From: Streptacidiphilus albus JL83 | Lineage (GTDB): Bacteria; Actinomycetota; Actinomycetes; Streptomycetales; Streptomycetaceae | NCBI RefSeq assembly: GCF_000744705.1 | Contig: NZ_JQML01000001.1 | Span: 7,202,017 to 7,266,016 of the forward strand | Length of the DNA: 64,000 bases | Direction of reading: 5' to 3' | Shown here: positions 36,801 through 46,418 of the stretch, in pieces | Position numbering within the stretch: position 1 is the first letter of the stretch | Layout: each line of letters starts with the position of its first letter | The notes under the pieces: model-generated | Told to the model about the DNA's origin: nothing | What the model saw: only the letters and a program-made list of their open reading frames with translations | Databases searched by the model: none | Program-made: the position numbers and the translations under genes

Positions 36801-38865
36801 GGGCGCCGACGGCGGCGTTCGGCACGTCCGTGTCCGGGTTGGCGTTGTTCACAGAGGTGATCGTCGGTTGGGTCGGGGCGGCGGGCTCGACGGTGAAGTG
36901 GCAGATCGGTGACTGCGCGTAGGTCGTCGGGTCCATCCCGTCACTGATCATGACGTTCCAGTCCACGGTCTGGCTCGTGGTCAGCGAGGCGACGAAGGTG
37001 GACGGGAGGGCAACGGTCGCGTACGTCCCCGAGGCCAGGTTGTCCGCACTGGTGGCCGTGTGCAGGGTCGTGGTGCCGTTGATCCAGTACTGGAACGTGG
37101 CCTGGAGCTTGTCCCCGTTCGGGTCGGTCACCTTCGCCGTCAGGGAAGGCGGCGTCGACTCGATCGTCTTGCCCATGTACGGGCCCGGGGCCGAGGTGGA
37201 GCAGGCGGCGTCGTCCGCCCCCGCGGCCGCGGACATCGTGCTCGCGGTCGGCGGGTTGGGCGGGTTGTTGTAGAAGATCTGCAGGGTGGGGTTGTTGGTG
37301 AAGCGCTTGAACCCCAGGTCGTTCCAGGAGGACTCGTCCGAGTCCTCGCTGAGTGTCACGGTGAAGGTGGTCGAGTGCGCCTTCGCCTCGGCCCGGATCG
37401 GGGTCAGCACGTCGAAGCCGGCAGCGGGCTGGCTCTGGCTCGGGCAGTTCTGCGGGTTGTAGGAAGGGCCTACGCTCTGCGAGATGGAGTAGCTGTTGTA
37501 GCCGGGCCGGTTGCTCCAGTCGGTGCCGGACCCCATGCCCTTGGACCAGTGCAGGTTCACCGTCGCCGAAGCAGAGCAGGACGCGGAGTAGTAGTCCAGG
37601 GTGTTGACCGTGGCGCTGTTGATGTCCGCGCCCCAGATCGTCTTGGACAGGTTCCACTGGTAGACCGCGTGCTCGTCACCGGTGTTGCACTCGCCCTCCT
37701 GCCAGCCGTTGTAGCCCACTCCCAGGTATCCGCTGTCCGCCAGCGAACTGGTGCTGTTGACGAAGGAGTTGCCCGCGCATCCCTGCTTGACCTCGTCGAA
37801 CATCGGCGAGCCGTAGCTGATGGGGTGCCAGTTGACCGACGGGTCGACGTACACCGGCCAGATGGTGGAGCGGGCGGACAACATCCCGGCGTCGGGGACC
37901 AGGGACACAGAGTCCGAGGTGACGCGGGTGTCCACCCGGGCGAGGCGTGCGGCCAGGCCGGGCTGCCCCGCGGAGGACGCGTCGGCTGCGACCTCCGCGC
38001 CCCGCGGCGTGTGCGGCGAGGCGGGCAGGACGGCGTTGGAGTCCCACTGCATCGGCGTGGCGCCGTCGGCGACCACGCTTCCCGAGGCATCGGTCACCTC
38101 CAGGCCGCCGTCCGGTGCCGGCGCGAGACGGCCACCGCGCACCACTGTGCCCAACCGGATCGACTTCAGCGCCGGATCGGCGGCCGCCTGCGCCGAGTAG
38201 ATGACCAGGACGTCGCTCAGGCCGCCGTCGGCGGTCGCCGACACCTGAAGGTCGACGCCCGGGAGCACCGACCGGTAGGTGGCCGTCTGGCCCTCGACCG
38301 ACGGCGCCGGCAGGGTCGTCGGCCACGTCAGGGTCAACGAGGTCCCGGCGGAGCGCGTCACCGCCAGCGGCCCGTTGCCGCCGGCGGAGAACTCCACCGT
38401 GCCGTAGGCGGTCGCCCCCGGCGCCCACATGCCGTCGCTGTTCCGCGCCAGGTCCAGATCGACCGGGACCCAGCCGCCCGCACGCGCAACGCGCACTGGA
38501 AGCGGGTTCGCGGACAGCATGAACTTGCCCGAGGGCTCCGCCAGCACCGCCTCGGTCGGAGTCGTCAACGCATCGACCGTCACCGCCCGACCCGTGGTCC
38601 TGGCCTGCGCGGCGGCCTGCTGCATCCGTAGCTGGTCCAGAGCAGTGATCCCGAAACCGCTGGGGACCGGGTTCAGTGCGCGGTCTGAGGCGGTCGTGCG
38701 GGCCGGCGGTTCCGCGGAACCGCTGGCGTTGAGTACGTGTGAGGTAGCGGGGACCGATGCGTACGCGGGCGCCAGCCCGACCGCGCTCACCCCCAGCACC
38801 ACCAGCACCGCCAGGGACCTGCGCCCCTGGTGGTGCGCGGCACCAGCGCGTTGTCTCTTCATCAT
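33868..38865 (-). CDS. Large secreted protein with SGNH-hydrolase-like and LamG domains
   Basis: A 1665-aa exported protein. The start is ATG 38865 (a tandem ATG follows), giving the signal peptide RRSLAVLVVLGVSAVGLAPAYA. Residues about 60-330 resemble the N-terminal beta region common in Streptomyces Rhs/LamG proteins. Then come a DNRLRE-like domain, Ig-like segments (about 540-750), and a section at about 1215-1445 resembling SGNH/GDSL hydrolases: VLGDNLIDP in place of GDS, and a terminal GADGGDHANLS with the Asp-x-x-His signature. The last 190 residues form a LamG jellyroll (SLAFDGTTGYAAS...TYSAATGTMSLYVNGTLVG). The nucleophile Ser is not obvious (GDN), so activity is doubtful. It is head-to-head with the Rhs gene. 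Confidence 0.75.
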   Translation of the reverse strand: MMKRQRAGAAHHQGRRSLAVLVVLGVSAVGLAPAYASVPATSHVLNASGSAEPPARTTASDRALNPVPSGFGITALDQLRMQQAAAQARTTGRAVTVDALTTPTEAVLAEPSGKFMLSANPLPVRVARAGGWVPVDLDLARNSDGMWAPGATAYGTVEFSAGGNGPLAVTRSAGTSLTLTWPTTLPAPSVEGQTATYRSVLPGVDLQVSATADGGLSDVLVIYSAQAAADPALKSIRLGTVVRGGRLAPAPDGGLEVTDASGSVVADGATPMQWDSNAVLPASPHTPRGAEVAADASSAGQPGLAARLARVDTRVTSDSVSLVPDAGMLSARSTIWPVYVDPSVNWHPISYGSPMFDEVKQGCAGNSFVNSTSSLADSGYLGVGYNGWQEGECNTGDEHAVYQWNLSKTIWGADINSATVNTLDYYSASCSASATVNLHWSKGMGSGTDWSNRPGYNSYSISQSVGPSYNPQNCPSQSQPAAGFDVLTPIRAEAKAHSTTFTVTLSEDSDESSWNDLGFKRFTNNPTLQIFYNNPPNPPTASTMSAAAGADDAACSTSAPGPYMGKTIESTPPSLTAKVTDPNGDKLQATFQYWINGTTTLHTATSADNLASGTYATVALPSTFVASLTTSQTVDWNVMISDGMDPTTYAQSPICHFTVEPAAPTQPTITSVNNANPDTDVPNAAVGAPAGTPGSFSITGNGTTATTFIYRLDQPPATSNPPASQTVAASGNAATITVTPPSPGPHTLYVYSMDAAGDLSAEQSYPFLAAGHAASTCTSLAACYNNTAISPDSNMSEGAADGTNSFSATDLANAGWNSANWVTVDGASIKLPAFGSGQADNVMAANQTVGFTGSGNALVFLATSTNSTTTVTGAIAGDTTAPYVPANTPFAGSYCFSGTNPMNWCAPTGTITYTNGTSSTYTLTVPDWVSGPASLAAVSLPHSNTPTGQKTQAVKLYPFAVPITPGLTIASVTLPDVSQSVNGGQQALHIFAMATRNTTAGTPEANGTYATPPTGQSWTGAWGNPNEGNYNLLGGSNFSDQTFRIALKPSISGTTVRVKLDNSLGTSTLDIAHATIALSSTPNTIGAVPAATPTTLTFGGSPSTVVPQGGMVYSDPLPFTVTAGQYLLVSYQLSNSVPYLVQHSYANGSYEYITSTGSGDLTTSTSTTPFTTNAAAYGNFTDLVTDLDVQSANVPTEAVLGDNLIDPLQSGTTLPNSNGDRVSDALSGAEPSTAQPFGVLAEGIESNDLMTDNPETFDGSAVGGPSALSRIDRDVLDQPGIKTVIVSEGLEDLLAGDSNTDLQTNGYLALVQQLQGWGITVVLTSLTPCDGFTGDGATPNDPCTLSTVDANRMDVNAYLGGMNLGNPWSTPAVYFADYDAAVAVPDTSNPGVEKLAPGADGGDHANLSVAAFGALANTLLSPQDTWDLNDGNTSTAVTVAQDTAATDDGNQILTPNAITNTNTGNNPLTLSATGATWTNDATRGESLAFDGTTGYAASANTGVINTTGSYTVSAWAKLNTGFSTTGYYTAVGQRDATGVRCGFYLQYSAAYKGWALVVPSTDSAGAPAYYHASSTAAVTAGTWYHLVGTYSAATGTMSLYVNGTLVGTGTDTTPWAANGPLLIGGADGGNTPGTVADFPGSISNVQAFNYALAPNQVTALYQQIQ

Positions 38866-39104
38866 CCTGCTCTCTTCGATAGCCGCAGCGATCCGGCAGA
38901 CCGAACATAGGTGCCCCTCAGAAGGGAGCGCCACCAGTCAACTGCTACGAGGGCAAAGGAATGTCGTTGCAGATCAGCACATGCTCCGATGTGTCCGTAT
39001 CAATAGAAAGGTAAGGAGGTACGCGTACGCAGCTTCGCGTATGCGCCCGCTGATAGCGTCCTGGCACCCACAAGATCAGGACAGCGGCAGCAGGGGCGGA
39101 CCAC
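38866..39104. promoter_or_regulatory. Divergent promoter gap between the LamG protein and Rhs genes
   Basis: 239 bp, less GC-rich than the flanks (for example at 38985-39015). It must hold promoters for both large exported proteins. No clear operator was recognised by eye. Confidence 0.5.
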
Positions 39105-42100
39105 TTGAAGCTGACAGTACGTCGAAGCTCCGGCCGGATACCCAACCCGAGATCGGTTCTGCGGCCCGTCAACGTTTTGGTCACCATCGCCCTCGCCGCC
39201 ACGGCGCTGGGGTCGAACCCCGCCTATGCTCGGGCGGGTCTGTCCCCGGCCGTGCAGCAGACCAAGTCGGTGCCTGTCTCGGCGGTCACGTCGCACTACC
39301 GAACCCCGGCGAAGCTGCCCACCTGGCAAGCCCCCAAGCCGCAGTGGCCCACGGGAACAGGAACGGTACCCGCCACGGCGACCAGTACCTCCGCAGCCCC
39401 CCAGTCGCGCCGAGTCGCGACGGCAGCAATACCCCGGTCCCACCAGGCGGGAGCACTGCCGGTCTGGCTCAGCGACTCCGGGAACTCCCCAACTGCCGCC
39501 ACGGTGACGATCCTTCCGCAGACCGCGGCACACACCGCAGGCATCAACGGAGTGCTCCTCACTGTGCGCCCGTCGGCGGCACGGCCGGCGTCCACCCGCG
39601 TCACGCTCGGATACGGACAGTTCGCAAGCGCCTTCGGCGGCGACTGGGCCACCAGGCTCCGACTCGTGGAACTCCCGTCCTGTGTCCTGACGACCCCGCA
39701 GATTGCCGCGTGCCGTACCCAGACACCGCTGGCGTCGACGAACGCCTCCGCCGTCCAGCAGGTCTCTGCCGACGTGCACCTGCCCGCCGCCGCCAGCAGC
39801 ACGGCGGGCGGGACCGTGGCCCGGGCCCTGTCGCGGTCGAGCGCTGCCGTGGCGTCGGGAACGATGGTCCTGGCGGCGAGCTCTTCCGCGGGCGGCGGTG
39901 GAGGCGACTTCACGGCCACGAGCCTCAAGGCGTCGGGCTCCTGGCAGGGGGGCGGCAGTTCGGACGACTTCACCTGGTCGTACCCGATCTCCCCACCGAG
40001 CGTCCCCGGGGGTCTGGCGCCGACGCTGTCGCTGGACTACGACTCGCAGTCCGTCGACGGACTGACCTCCTCTACGAACAACCAGGCCTCGGTCGTCGGC
40101 GATGGCTTCTCGCTGGGTGAGAGCTTCATCGAACGCTCGTACCAGTCCTGCCACCAGAACCCCGTGGGATCGACCCAGACCTGGGACAACTGCTGGTCGT
40201 CGAACAACCAGATGACCCTGTCCCTCAACGGCCAGACCAACGAACTGGTCAAGGACGACAGCACCGGGATCTGGCATCCGCAGAACGACTCGAACGAGAA
40301 GGTCGAGTACCTGACCGGGGCCACCAACGGGACCCAGAGCGGCGAGTACTGGCGGGTCACCACCGACGACGGCACCCAGTACACCTTCGGTCTCAACGAG
40401 CTTCCAGGCTGGGCGTCGGGTGACGCAGCCACGAACTCGGTCCTGACCGAGCCGGTGTACGCGACCGCGTCCGGGCAGCCCTGCTACAACGCCACCTGGG
40501 CGAACTCATGGTGCCAGCAGGGCTACCGGTGGATGCTCGACTACGTCAAGGACACCCACGGCAACGTGGTGTCCTACTACTACACCCCGACTACCGGCTA
40601 CTACGCCCGCGATCTCGGTACCACAGCGAACACGCCCTACACCCGCGACGTGAGCCTGTGGAAGATCGAGTACGGCCAGCGCGACGGCTCCGCCTACACC
40701 ACGAACCCGGCCGGACAGGTGCTGTTCACCTACAACGGCCGCTGCAACACCTCCTCGACCGGCTGCCCGACCTCGACCCTGTCCACCTCGACAGCGACGA
40801 GCTGGCCCGACGTACCCTACGACCAGTACTGCGCCAGCGGCGCGACCTGCTCCACCACCAGCCCCACCTTCTGGTCCGAGAACGAACTGACCGGCATCCA
40901 GACCCAGGCCCTGGTCGGATCGACGGAGACCAACGTGGACTCCTGGGTGTTGACCTACTCCTTCCCCGCGACCGGCGACGCGACCACGCCCTCCCTGTGG
41001 CTGTCCTCAATCACCCACAGCGGCCAGGACACCAGCGCAGGCGGCTCCAGCTCATCGATCGCCATGCCGCCGGTCACGTTCTCCGGCACGCCACTGTCGA
41101 ACCGGGTGAACCTGACCGACGGCTACCCCCCGATCACCCGCTACCGCCTCAACACGATCACCACCGAGACCGATGAGATCATCAGCGTCGGCTACTCGGC
41201 CCCTGCCTGCGGCACCAGCACACCCAGCGACCCGAGCCAGAACACCAGCCTGTGCTACCCGGACTACTGGACCCCCACCGGACAAGCGAACCCGATCGAG
41301 GACTGGTTCAACAAGTACATCGTCACCGGCGTGACCGAACAGGACCAGACCGGCGGCGGCGTCACCGACGAGATCGCCACCACCTACACCCCCATCGGCG
41401 CCCCCGCCTGGCACTACAACGACAACCCGCTCACCCCGTCCAGCCAGCGTACCTGGGACCAGTGGCGCGGCTACCAGGGCATGAAGGTCATCACCGGCAC
41501 CAGCCCGGACCCGGCCACCGAGACCGACTACACCTACTTCCGCGGTATGGACGGCGACACCCTGACCAGCGGCACCCGCTCGGTGTCGATTCCTGACTCA
41601 CGCGGCGACCCACGGGTCACCGACTCCAACCAGTACGCTGGCCAGACCTACGAGGCCATCGTCTACAACGGCGCCGGCAGCGGCAAAGTCGTCACCGACA
41701 CCATCACCGACCCCTGGACCTCAACGGCCACCGCGACCCACACGGTGACCGGACTGCCGCCGCAGCAGTCCTTCCACACTGGCACCGCCGACACCAAGGT
41801 CTACACCCCCCTGGCCTCCGGCAGCACCCGCGAGACCGAGACCGACTACACCCACGACAGCGACGGACGCGTCACCCAGGTTAACGACCAGGGCGATGTC
41901 TCCACCACCAGCGACGACCTGTGCACCACCACCACCTACGACGACAACACCACCGCCTGGATCCTGGACACCCCCGACGAAGTCCAGACCGTCTCGGTCA
42001 ACTGCTCAACCACTCCGACCCTGCCGACCAACGCCGTCTCCGACACCCGCACCTACTACGACAGCTCCACCACCTTCGGCACCGCCCCCACCGTCGGCGA

Positions 42101-45100
42101 CGCCACCATGACCCAGGCAGCCACCAGCTACACCGGCTCCGCCCCCAACTGGTCGACGATGAGCACCGCCACCGCGGACGAGTACGGCCGCCCGACCGCC
42201 GTCACCGACGCGGACAACCGCAAGACCACCACGGTCTACACACCGGCCACCGGTGCCGAGCCCACCAGCATCACGGTCACCGACCCCATGCTCCACGCGA
42301 CCACCACCACCTACGACGCGTCACGTGAACTCGCAAAGTCGGTCACCAACGCCGGCGGCTACACGACCACGACGCAGTACGACGCCCTCGGCCGCACCAC
42401 CGCCGTCTTCACCCCTGGCGTCACCAGCGCAACCACGCAGTACAGCTACACGGTCTCCAACAGCAGCCCCTCCATCGTCACCACCCAGACGCTCAACAAC
42501 GACGCCACCACGTACCGGACCAGCGAAACCCTCTACGACTCACTACTGCGCCCGCGGGAGACACAGACCGCCACCCTCGACGGCGGCCGCGACGTCACCG
42601 ACACCGTCTACAACACCCTCGGCGAGGTTGTGAAGACAACCGACCCGTACTACAACAGCAGCGCCCCCAGCACCACCCTGGTCCAGGCGCAGGACGGCAA
42701 GATCCCGTCCGAGACGGGGTACAGCTACGACGGCGCTGGCCGCAAGAGCGCCGCGATTGCCTACACGTTCGCCTCGCCGACATGGCAGACCACGTACACC
42801 TACGGCGGGAACTTCACCACCACCGTCCCCCCGGCCGGCGGCACCGCCCAGACGGTGATCACCGACGCCAGGGGCAACACCACCGACCTCTACCAGTACC
42901 ACACGGGCGTGCCGGCCGACCCGGTCAACGACCCGGCCGCGGACTACTCCGACACCCACTACACCTACCGCCCCGACGGCAAGATGTCCGGCGAGCAGGA
43001 CGCCGCTGGGAACTCCTGGTCGTGGACCTACGACTACCTCGGCCGCCAGACCTCGGCGACCGACCCCGACACCGGCACGAGCTCGACCACTTACGACAAC
43101 GCCGGCCAGATCCTCACCACGACGGACGCCCGCGGGGACCAGACCAGCTACACCTATGACCTGGACGGCCGCAAGACCGCCGCTTACGACACCACGGGCA
43201 ACGTCGCCGCCGCCAGCACCAACCAGATCGACGCGTGGACCTACGACACCCTGAAGAAGGGCTACCCCACCGGCTCCACCTCCTACAAACTCGGCACGAC
43301 CAGCGCCTCGTTCACGACCGCAGTCCTGGCCTACAACAGCTTCGCTCAGCCCGTAGCATCCAAGACCACGCTGGCCAACCTCCCCTCCAACGAGGCACTG
43401 CTCGCGCCGAGCGGCGGATACACGACCAGCTACACGTACAACAGCGCCGGCCGGGTGGTCACCCAGCAGGACCCGGCCGCAGGCGGACTCCCGGCTGAGG
43501 CCGTCGGGTACGGCTACGACAACTATGGTGACCCGACCAGCACCGCCAGCTCCGGCAGCACGGCCTGGACCTACGCAGCGGCCGTCGGCTACGACGAGTA
43601 CGGCCACCCCCTGCTGTACACGCTCGGCCCCACCACCAGCTGGGTCAAGCTGGGCCTGACCTACGACCCCCAGACCAACGACGTCACCAACGCCGAGACC
43701 ACCGACTCCACCAGCAGTACCGTCGTTGACAACACCAGCTACACCTTCGGCAACACCACCGTCTCCAAGGGCGCAGGGCTGCTGACCTCCACCACCGACT
43801 CCCAAAGCGGTGGCACCACAGTCGACACGCAGTGCTTCACCTACGACTACGCCACCCGCCTGAACGGCGCGTGGACCGCCACCGACAACTGCGCCGCCAC
43901 CCCGGCCCCCGGCAGCAGCACAACGGTCGGCGGAACCAACCCCTACTGGCAGACCTGGACCTACAACGCCGACGGCAACCGCGCCACCCAGACCGACCAC
44001 GACACCACCGGCAACACCAACAACGACACCACCACCAACTACCTCTACCCCAGCCCCGGCTCCAGCACCGACCAACCGCACACCCTGACCAGCACCACAG
44101 CCACCGGCCCAGGCGCAGCGGCCAACACCGCCAGCTACACCTACGACGCCGCCGGCGACACCACCGGCATCACCGGCGGAGCCCTCGGCAACCAGACCCT
44201 CACCTGGAACGACCAGGGCAAGCTCGCCACCGACGCCACCAGCAGCGGCACCACCAACTACCTCTACGACAGCTCAGGCAACCTGGTCCTGCGCACCGAC
44301 CCCAGCCAGGCCACCCTCTTCATCGGCGACACCCAGATCGACGAAGCAACCACCAACCAAGCCCTCACCGCGACCCGCTACTACTCCGTCGGCGGCACCA
44401 CCATCGCCGAACGCTCCAACACCGGCGACATCCAATACCTCATCCCGAACCGCCAAGGAACCGACACCCTCGCCATCGACTACCAGACCCAGGCCGTCAC
44501 CCGCCGCCAGTACACCCCCTTCGGCCAGACCCGAGGCACCGCACCCGCCACCTGGCCCGGCGACGAGGGCTATGTCGGCGGCACCAGCGACCCGACAACA
44601 GGCCTGGAAAACCTCGGCGCCCGCGAATACGACCCCGCTAGCGGACGCTTCGTCAGCATCGACGCCGTCCTGGAAACATCGGACCCAAGGCAACTGTCCG
44701 GATACGACTACGCCGGCAACGACCCCGTCACCGGCAGCGACCCCACTGGCAACATGTACGACGCCAGCACCGACACCGGCGGCGGCACCGGCGATGGACT
44801 CCTGACCGACGGCCACTTTGACCCAGTGGACATCGGTCTGCCGGGTGCGGACACCTACGCCACCCAATCCGAGGGCTCATGGCTCGACAACGCTGCCGGG
44901 GCAGCTCAAAGTGCCTTCGCTCAAGTCAACTCCATCGTCAGCATGGGCAACCCGCTTGCCCTTCTTGAAAACCGATACATCTACGCTCCGGCAACCAACT
45001 ACGTTGATTCAAAGCTTCACATCGACACGACATCTGTGCAGTACCAGAACGGCCAGATGGAACTCGCCCTCCTGATGCTCGCGGCACCGGAACTGGACGA

Positions 45101-45962
45101 AGCCGGCCTGGACGGACTCGCCGAAGGCCCCTGCAGCTTCGCTCCCTCCACGCCCGTCCTGCTCGCCGACGGCAAGACCGAACCCATCGGGAAGCTCAAA
45201 GTCGGCGACAAAGTCGAATCCGCCAACCCCGACACAGGAAAGGAAGAAGGCGGCCGCTCCGTCCAGCACGTCTGGATCAACCACGACACCGACCTCCTCG
45301 ACCTGACCGTCTCCACCGGCCCAGGCCACACCGCCGTCATCCACACCACAGCCAACCACCCCTTCTGGGACAACACCACCCACACCTGGGTGGCAGCCGG
45401 CAAGCTCACGCCCGGCCATCAACTCGCCAGCACAGGCCACCACCACCCAACAGTCGTATCCCTCAAAGTCACACCAGGAGCCGCAAACCGCTGGAACCTC
45501 ACGGTCCAGCAACTCCACACGTACTATGTACTGGCCGGTACCACGCCGATCTTGGTCCATAACACGGACGCTGGGTGTGGCACAGTTGATTTGGCGCACG
45601 GGACATCGCTGAAGAATGCTCAGTCCATCAGGGCCAATGGACTGAATACTGACGCAGCTCGGGCTAATGCAAATGGTGGCAGTCTGAACCGGCCTGGATC
45701 GTTCTATACTCATCAGATATCCGGACCTACTGATGAGGGTGTCCAGTCGGCTTACGAGTGGGGCCTCCGTGTTGATCCGGAATCTCCCTCTGCTGTCCTG
45801 ATTGGGCGTCTTCCAAGATCCACATTCGACAGTCTCATGGAGCAGGGGTTGGTGACGGTGCGGCCCGTGGGTGAGGGCGTCCCTGATGAGACGATCTTTC
45901 ATCCAGACTCGTTCCCAATACTGAATCGAGATATGAATTGGCTGGCGATCATCAGCCCCTAA
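39105..45962 (+). CDS. Rhs polymorphic toxin with HINT domain and ADP-ribosyltransferase-like tip
   Basis: A 2285-aa exported toxin. TTG start after a CAGGGGCGG ribosome site, then a signal peptide (VNVLVTIALAATALGSNPAYA). A N-terminal beta region is followed by RHS/YD repeats from about residue 880 to 1800 (DSDGRVTQVND, YDALGRTTAVF, YDYLGRQTSATDPDTG). The Rhs core is GLENLGAREYDPASGRFVSI (about 1835-1855) and ends YDYAGNDPVTGSDPTG. Next comes a PT-HINT autoprotease-like domain (CSFAPSTPVLLADGK at about 2009 to HTYYVLAGTTPILVHN at 2153). The tip of about 132 residues has HGTS, GSFYTHQ and DEG motifs resembling ADP-ribosyltransferase H-Y-E residues. A likely immunity gene overlaps its end. Confidence 0.88.
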   Translation: MKLTVRRSSGRIPNPRSVLRPVNVLVTIALAATALGSNPAYARAGLSPAVQQTKSVPVSAVTSHYRTPAKLPTWQAPKPQWPTGTGTVPATATSTSAAPQSRRVATAAIPRSHQAGALPVWLSDSGNSPTAATVTILPQTAAHTAGINGVLLTVRPSAARPASTRVTLGYGQFASAFGGDWATRLRLVELPSCVLTTPQIAACRTQTPLASTNASAVQQVSADVHLPAAASSTAGGTVARALSRSSAAVASGTMVLAASSSAGGGGGDFTATSLKASGSWQGGGSSDDFTWSYPISPPSVPGGLAPTLSLDYDSQSVDGLTSSTNNQASVVGDGFSLGESFIERSYQSCHQNPVGSTQTWDNCWSSNNQMTLSLNGQTNELVKDDSTGIWHPQNDSNEKVEYLTGATNGTQSGEYWRVTTDDGTQYTFGLNELPGWASGDAATNSVLTEPVYATASGQPCYNATWANSWCQQGYRWMLDYVKDTHGNVVSYYYTPTTGYYARDLGTTANTPYTRDVSLWKIEYGQRDGSAYTTNPAGQVLFTYNGRCNTSSTGCPTSTLSTSTATSWPDVPYDQYCASGATCSTTSPTFWSENELTGIQTQALVGSTETNVDSWVLTYSFPATGDATTPSLWLSSITHSGQDTSAGGSSSSIAMPPVTFSGTPLSNRVNLTDGYPPITRYRLNTITTETDEIISVGYSAPACGTSTPSDPSQNTSLCYPDYWTPTGQANPIEDWFNKYIVTGVTEQDQTGGGVTDEIATTYTPIGAPAWHYNDNPLTPSSQRTWDQWRGYQGMKVITGTSPDPATETDYTYFRGMDGDTLTSGTRSVSIPDSRGDPRVTDSNQYAGQTYEAIVYNGAGSGKVVTDTITDPWTSTATATHTVTGLPPQQSFHTGTADTKVYTPLASGSTRETETDYTHDSDGRVTQVNDQGDVSTTSDDLCTTTTYDDNTTAWILDTPDEVQTVSVNCSTTPTLPTNAVSDTRTYYDSSTTFGTAPTVGDATMTQAATSYTGSAPNWSTMSTATADEYGRPTAVTDADNRKTTTVYTPATGAEPTSITVTDPMLHATTTTYDASRELAKSVTNAGGYTTTTQYDALGRTTAVFTPGVTSATTQYSYTVSNSSPSIVTTQTLNNDATTYRTSETLYDSLLRPRETQTATLDGGRDVTDTVYNTLGEVVKTTDPYYNSSAPSTTLVQAQDGKIPSETGYSYDGAGRKSAAIAYTFASPTWQTTYTYGGNFTTTVPPAGGTAQTVITDARGNTTDLYQYHTGVPADPVNDPAADYSDTHYTYRPDGKMSGEQDAAGNSWSWTYDYLGRQTSATDPDTGTSSTTYDNAGQILTTTDARGDQTSYTYDLDGRKTAAYDTTGNVAAASTNQIDAWTYDTLKKGYPTGSTSYKLGTTSASFTTAVLAYNSFAQPVASKTTLANLPSNEALLAPSGGYTTSYTYNSAGRVVTQQDPAAGGLPAEAVGYGYDNYGDPTSTASSGSTAWTYAAAVGYDEYGHPLLYTLGPTTSWVKLGLTYDPQTNDVTNAETTDSTSSTVVDNTSYTFGNTTVSKGAGLLTSTTDSQSGGTTVDTQCFTYDYATRLNGAWTATDNCAATPAPGSSTTVGGTNPYWQTWTYNADGNRATQTDHDTTGNTNNDTTTNYLYPSPGSSTDQPHTLTSTTATGPGAAANTASYTYDAAGDTTGITGGALGNQTLTWNDQGKLATDATSSGTTNYLYDSSGNLVLRTDPSQATLFIGDTQIDEATTNQALTATRYYSVGGTTIAERSNTGDIQYLIPNRQGTDTLAIDYQTQAVTRRQYTPFGQTRGTAPATWPGDEGYVGGTSDPTTGLENLGAREYDPASGRFVSIDAVLETSDPRQLSGYDYAGNDPVTGSDPTGNMYDASTDTGGGTGDGLLTDGHFDPVDIGLPGADTYATQSEGSWLDNAAGAAQSAFAQVNSIVSMGNPLALLENRYIYAPATNYVDSKLHIDTTSVQYQNGQMELALLMLAAPELDEAGLDGLAEGPCSFAPSTPVLLADGKTEPIGKLKVGDKVESANPDTGKEEGGRSVQHVWINHDTDLLDLTVSTGPGHTAVIHTTANHPFWDNTTHTWVAAGKLTPGHQLASTGHHHPTVVSLKVTPGAANRWNLTVQQLHTYYVLAGTTPILVHNTDAGCGTVDLAHGTSLKNAQSIRANGLNTDAARANANGGSLNRPGSFYTHQISGPTDEGVQSAYEWGLRVDPESPSAVLIGRLPRSTFDSLMEQGLVTVRPVGEGVPDETIFHPDSFPILNRDMNWLAIISP

Positions 45963-46330
45963 CCAGCGGCGATGACTACTCGGCGGCAGTCATCAGGAAG
46001 ACCGCCTGGGGTCGGATCGAACCGGCTTCAGGCGGTCGATGGGTGACCATCTGGCGCTTGAAGATGGATACACCGCTGACCGTGGGTGAGAAGCGAGAAA
46101 TCATGACTGATATAGAGTCGGGATTTCAAGCGGTGCTCAGTTCATCTATGCCAGGTGAGTTGATTCTTCAGGTGAATACAGAGCGGCCTGCAATGTCCCC
46201 TGAGTATTATCCGCTGACTTTCTCGTCGTTCCGGATTGTGAATGATGAGATTGGTCCAATCGAAACGATCGAAGGACTCCCGCGCGATTGGTATGCACCT
46301 TTCCGATCGCGCCGTGATTCTGCCGAGTAG
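45938..46330 (+). CDS. Putative immunity protein for the Rhs toxin
   Basis: An up to 130-aa frame immediately after, and slightly overlapping, the Rhs toxin. The start is uncertain: TTG 45938 is the longest, but the first 25 residues look unconserved, and an in-frame GTG or the ATG at MDTPLTVGEKREIMTDI would give a shorter protein. No signal peptide or membrane helix is seen, as expected for a cytosolic antitoxin-like partner. No family was recognised. The less GC-biased codon use matches the toxin tip rather than the Rhs body, suggesting the two arrived together. Confidence 0.6.
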   Translation: MAGDHQPLTSGDDYSAAVIRKTAWGRIEPASGGRWVTIWRLKMDTPLTVGEKREIMTDIESGFQAVLSSSMPGELILQVNTERPAMSPEYYPLTFSSFRIVNDEIGPIETIEGLPRDWYAPFRSRRDSAE

Positions 46331-46349
46331 GTAGATACACGTAATCGCG

Positions 46350-46386
46350 AGAGGCCCCACCGGAATGGCGTTCCGGTGGGGCCTCT
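46350..46386. terminator. Strong bidirectional terminator after the immunity gene and integrase
   Basis: 16-bp perfect stem AGAGGCCCCACCGGAA / TTCCGGTGGGGCCTCT with a 5-nt loop, between converging immunity and int genes. Confidence 0.8.
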
Positions 46387-46392
46387 GGGGTG

Positions 46393-46417
46393 TCTGACGG
46401 CAGTAGTTGACGGCAAC
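46393..46417. repeat. Left copy of the inner AICE boundary repeat
   Basis: TCTGACGGCAGTAG followed by TTGACGGCAAC, adjoining the integrase stop. The first 14 bp recur exactly at 56728-56741 and the trailing GACGGCAAC at 56743-56751. Each copy contains two TGACGGCA-like 8-mers about 12-13 bp apart, like integrase arm-type sites. Confidence 0.6.
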
Positions 46418-46418
46418 G

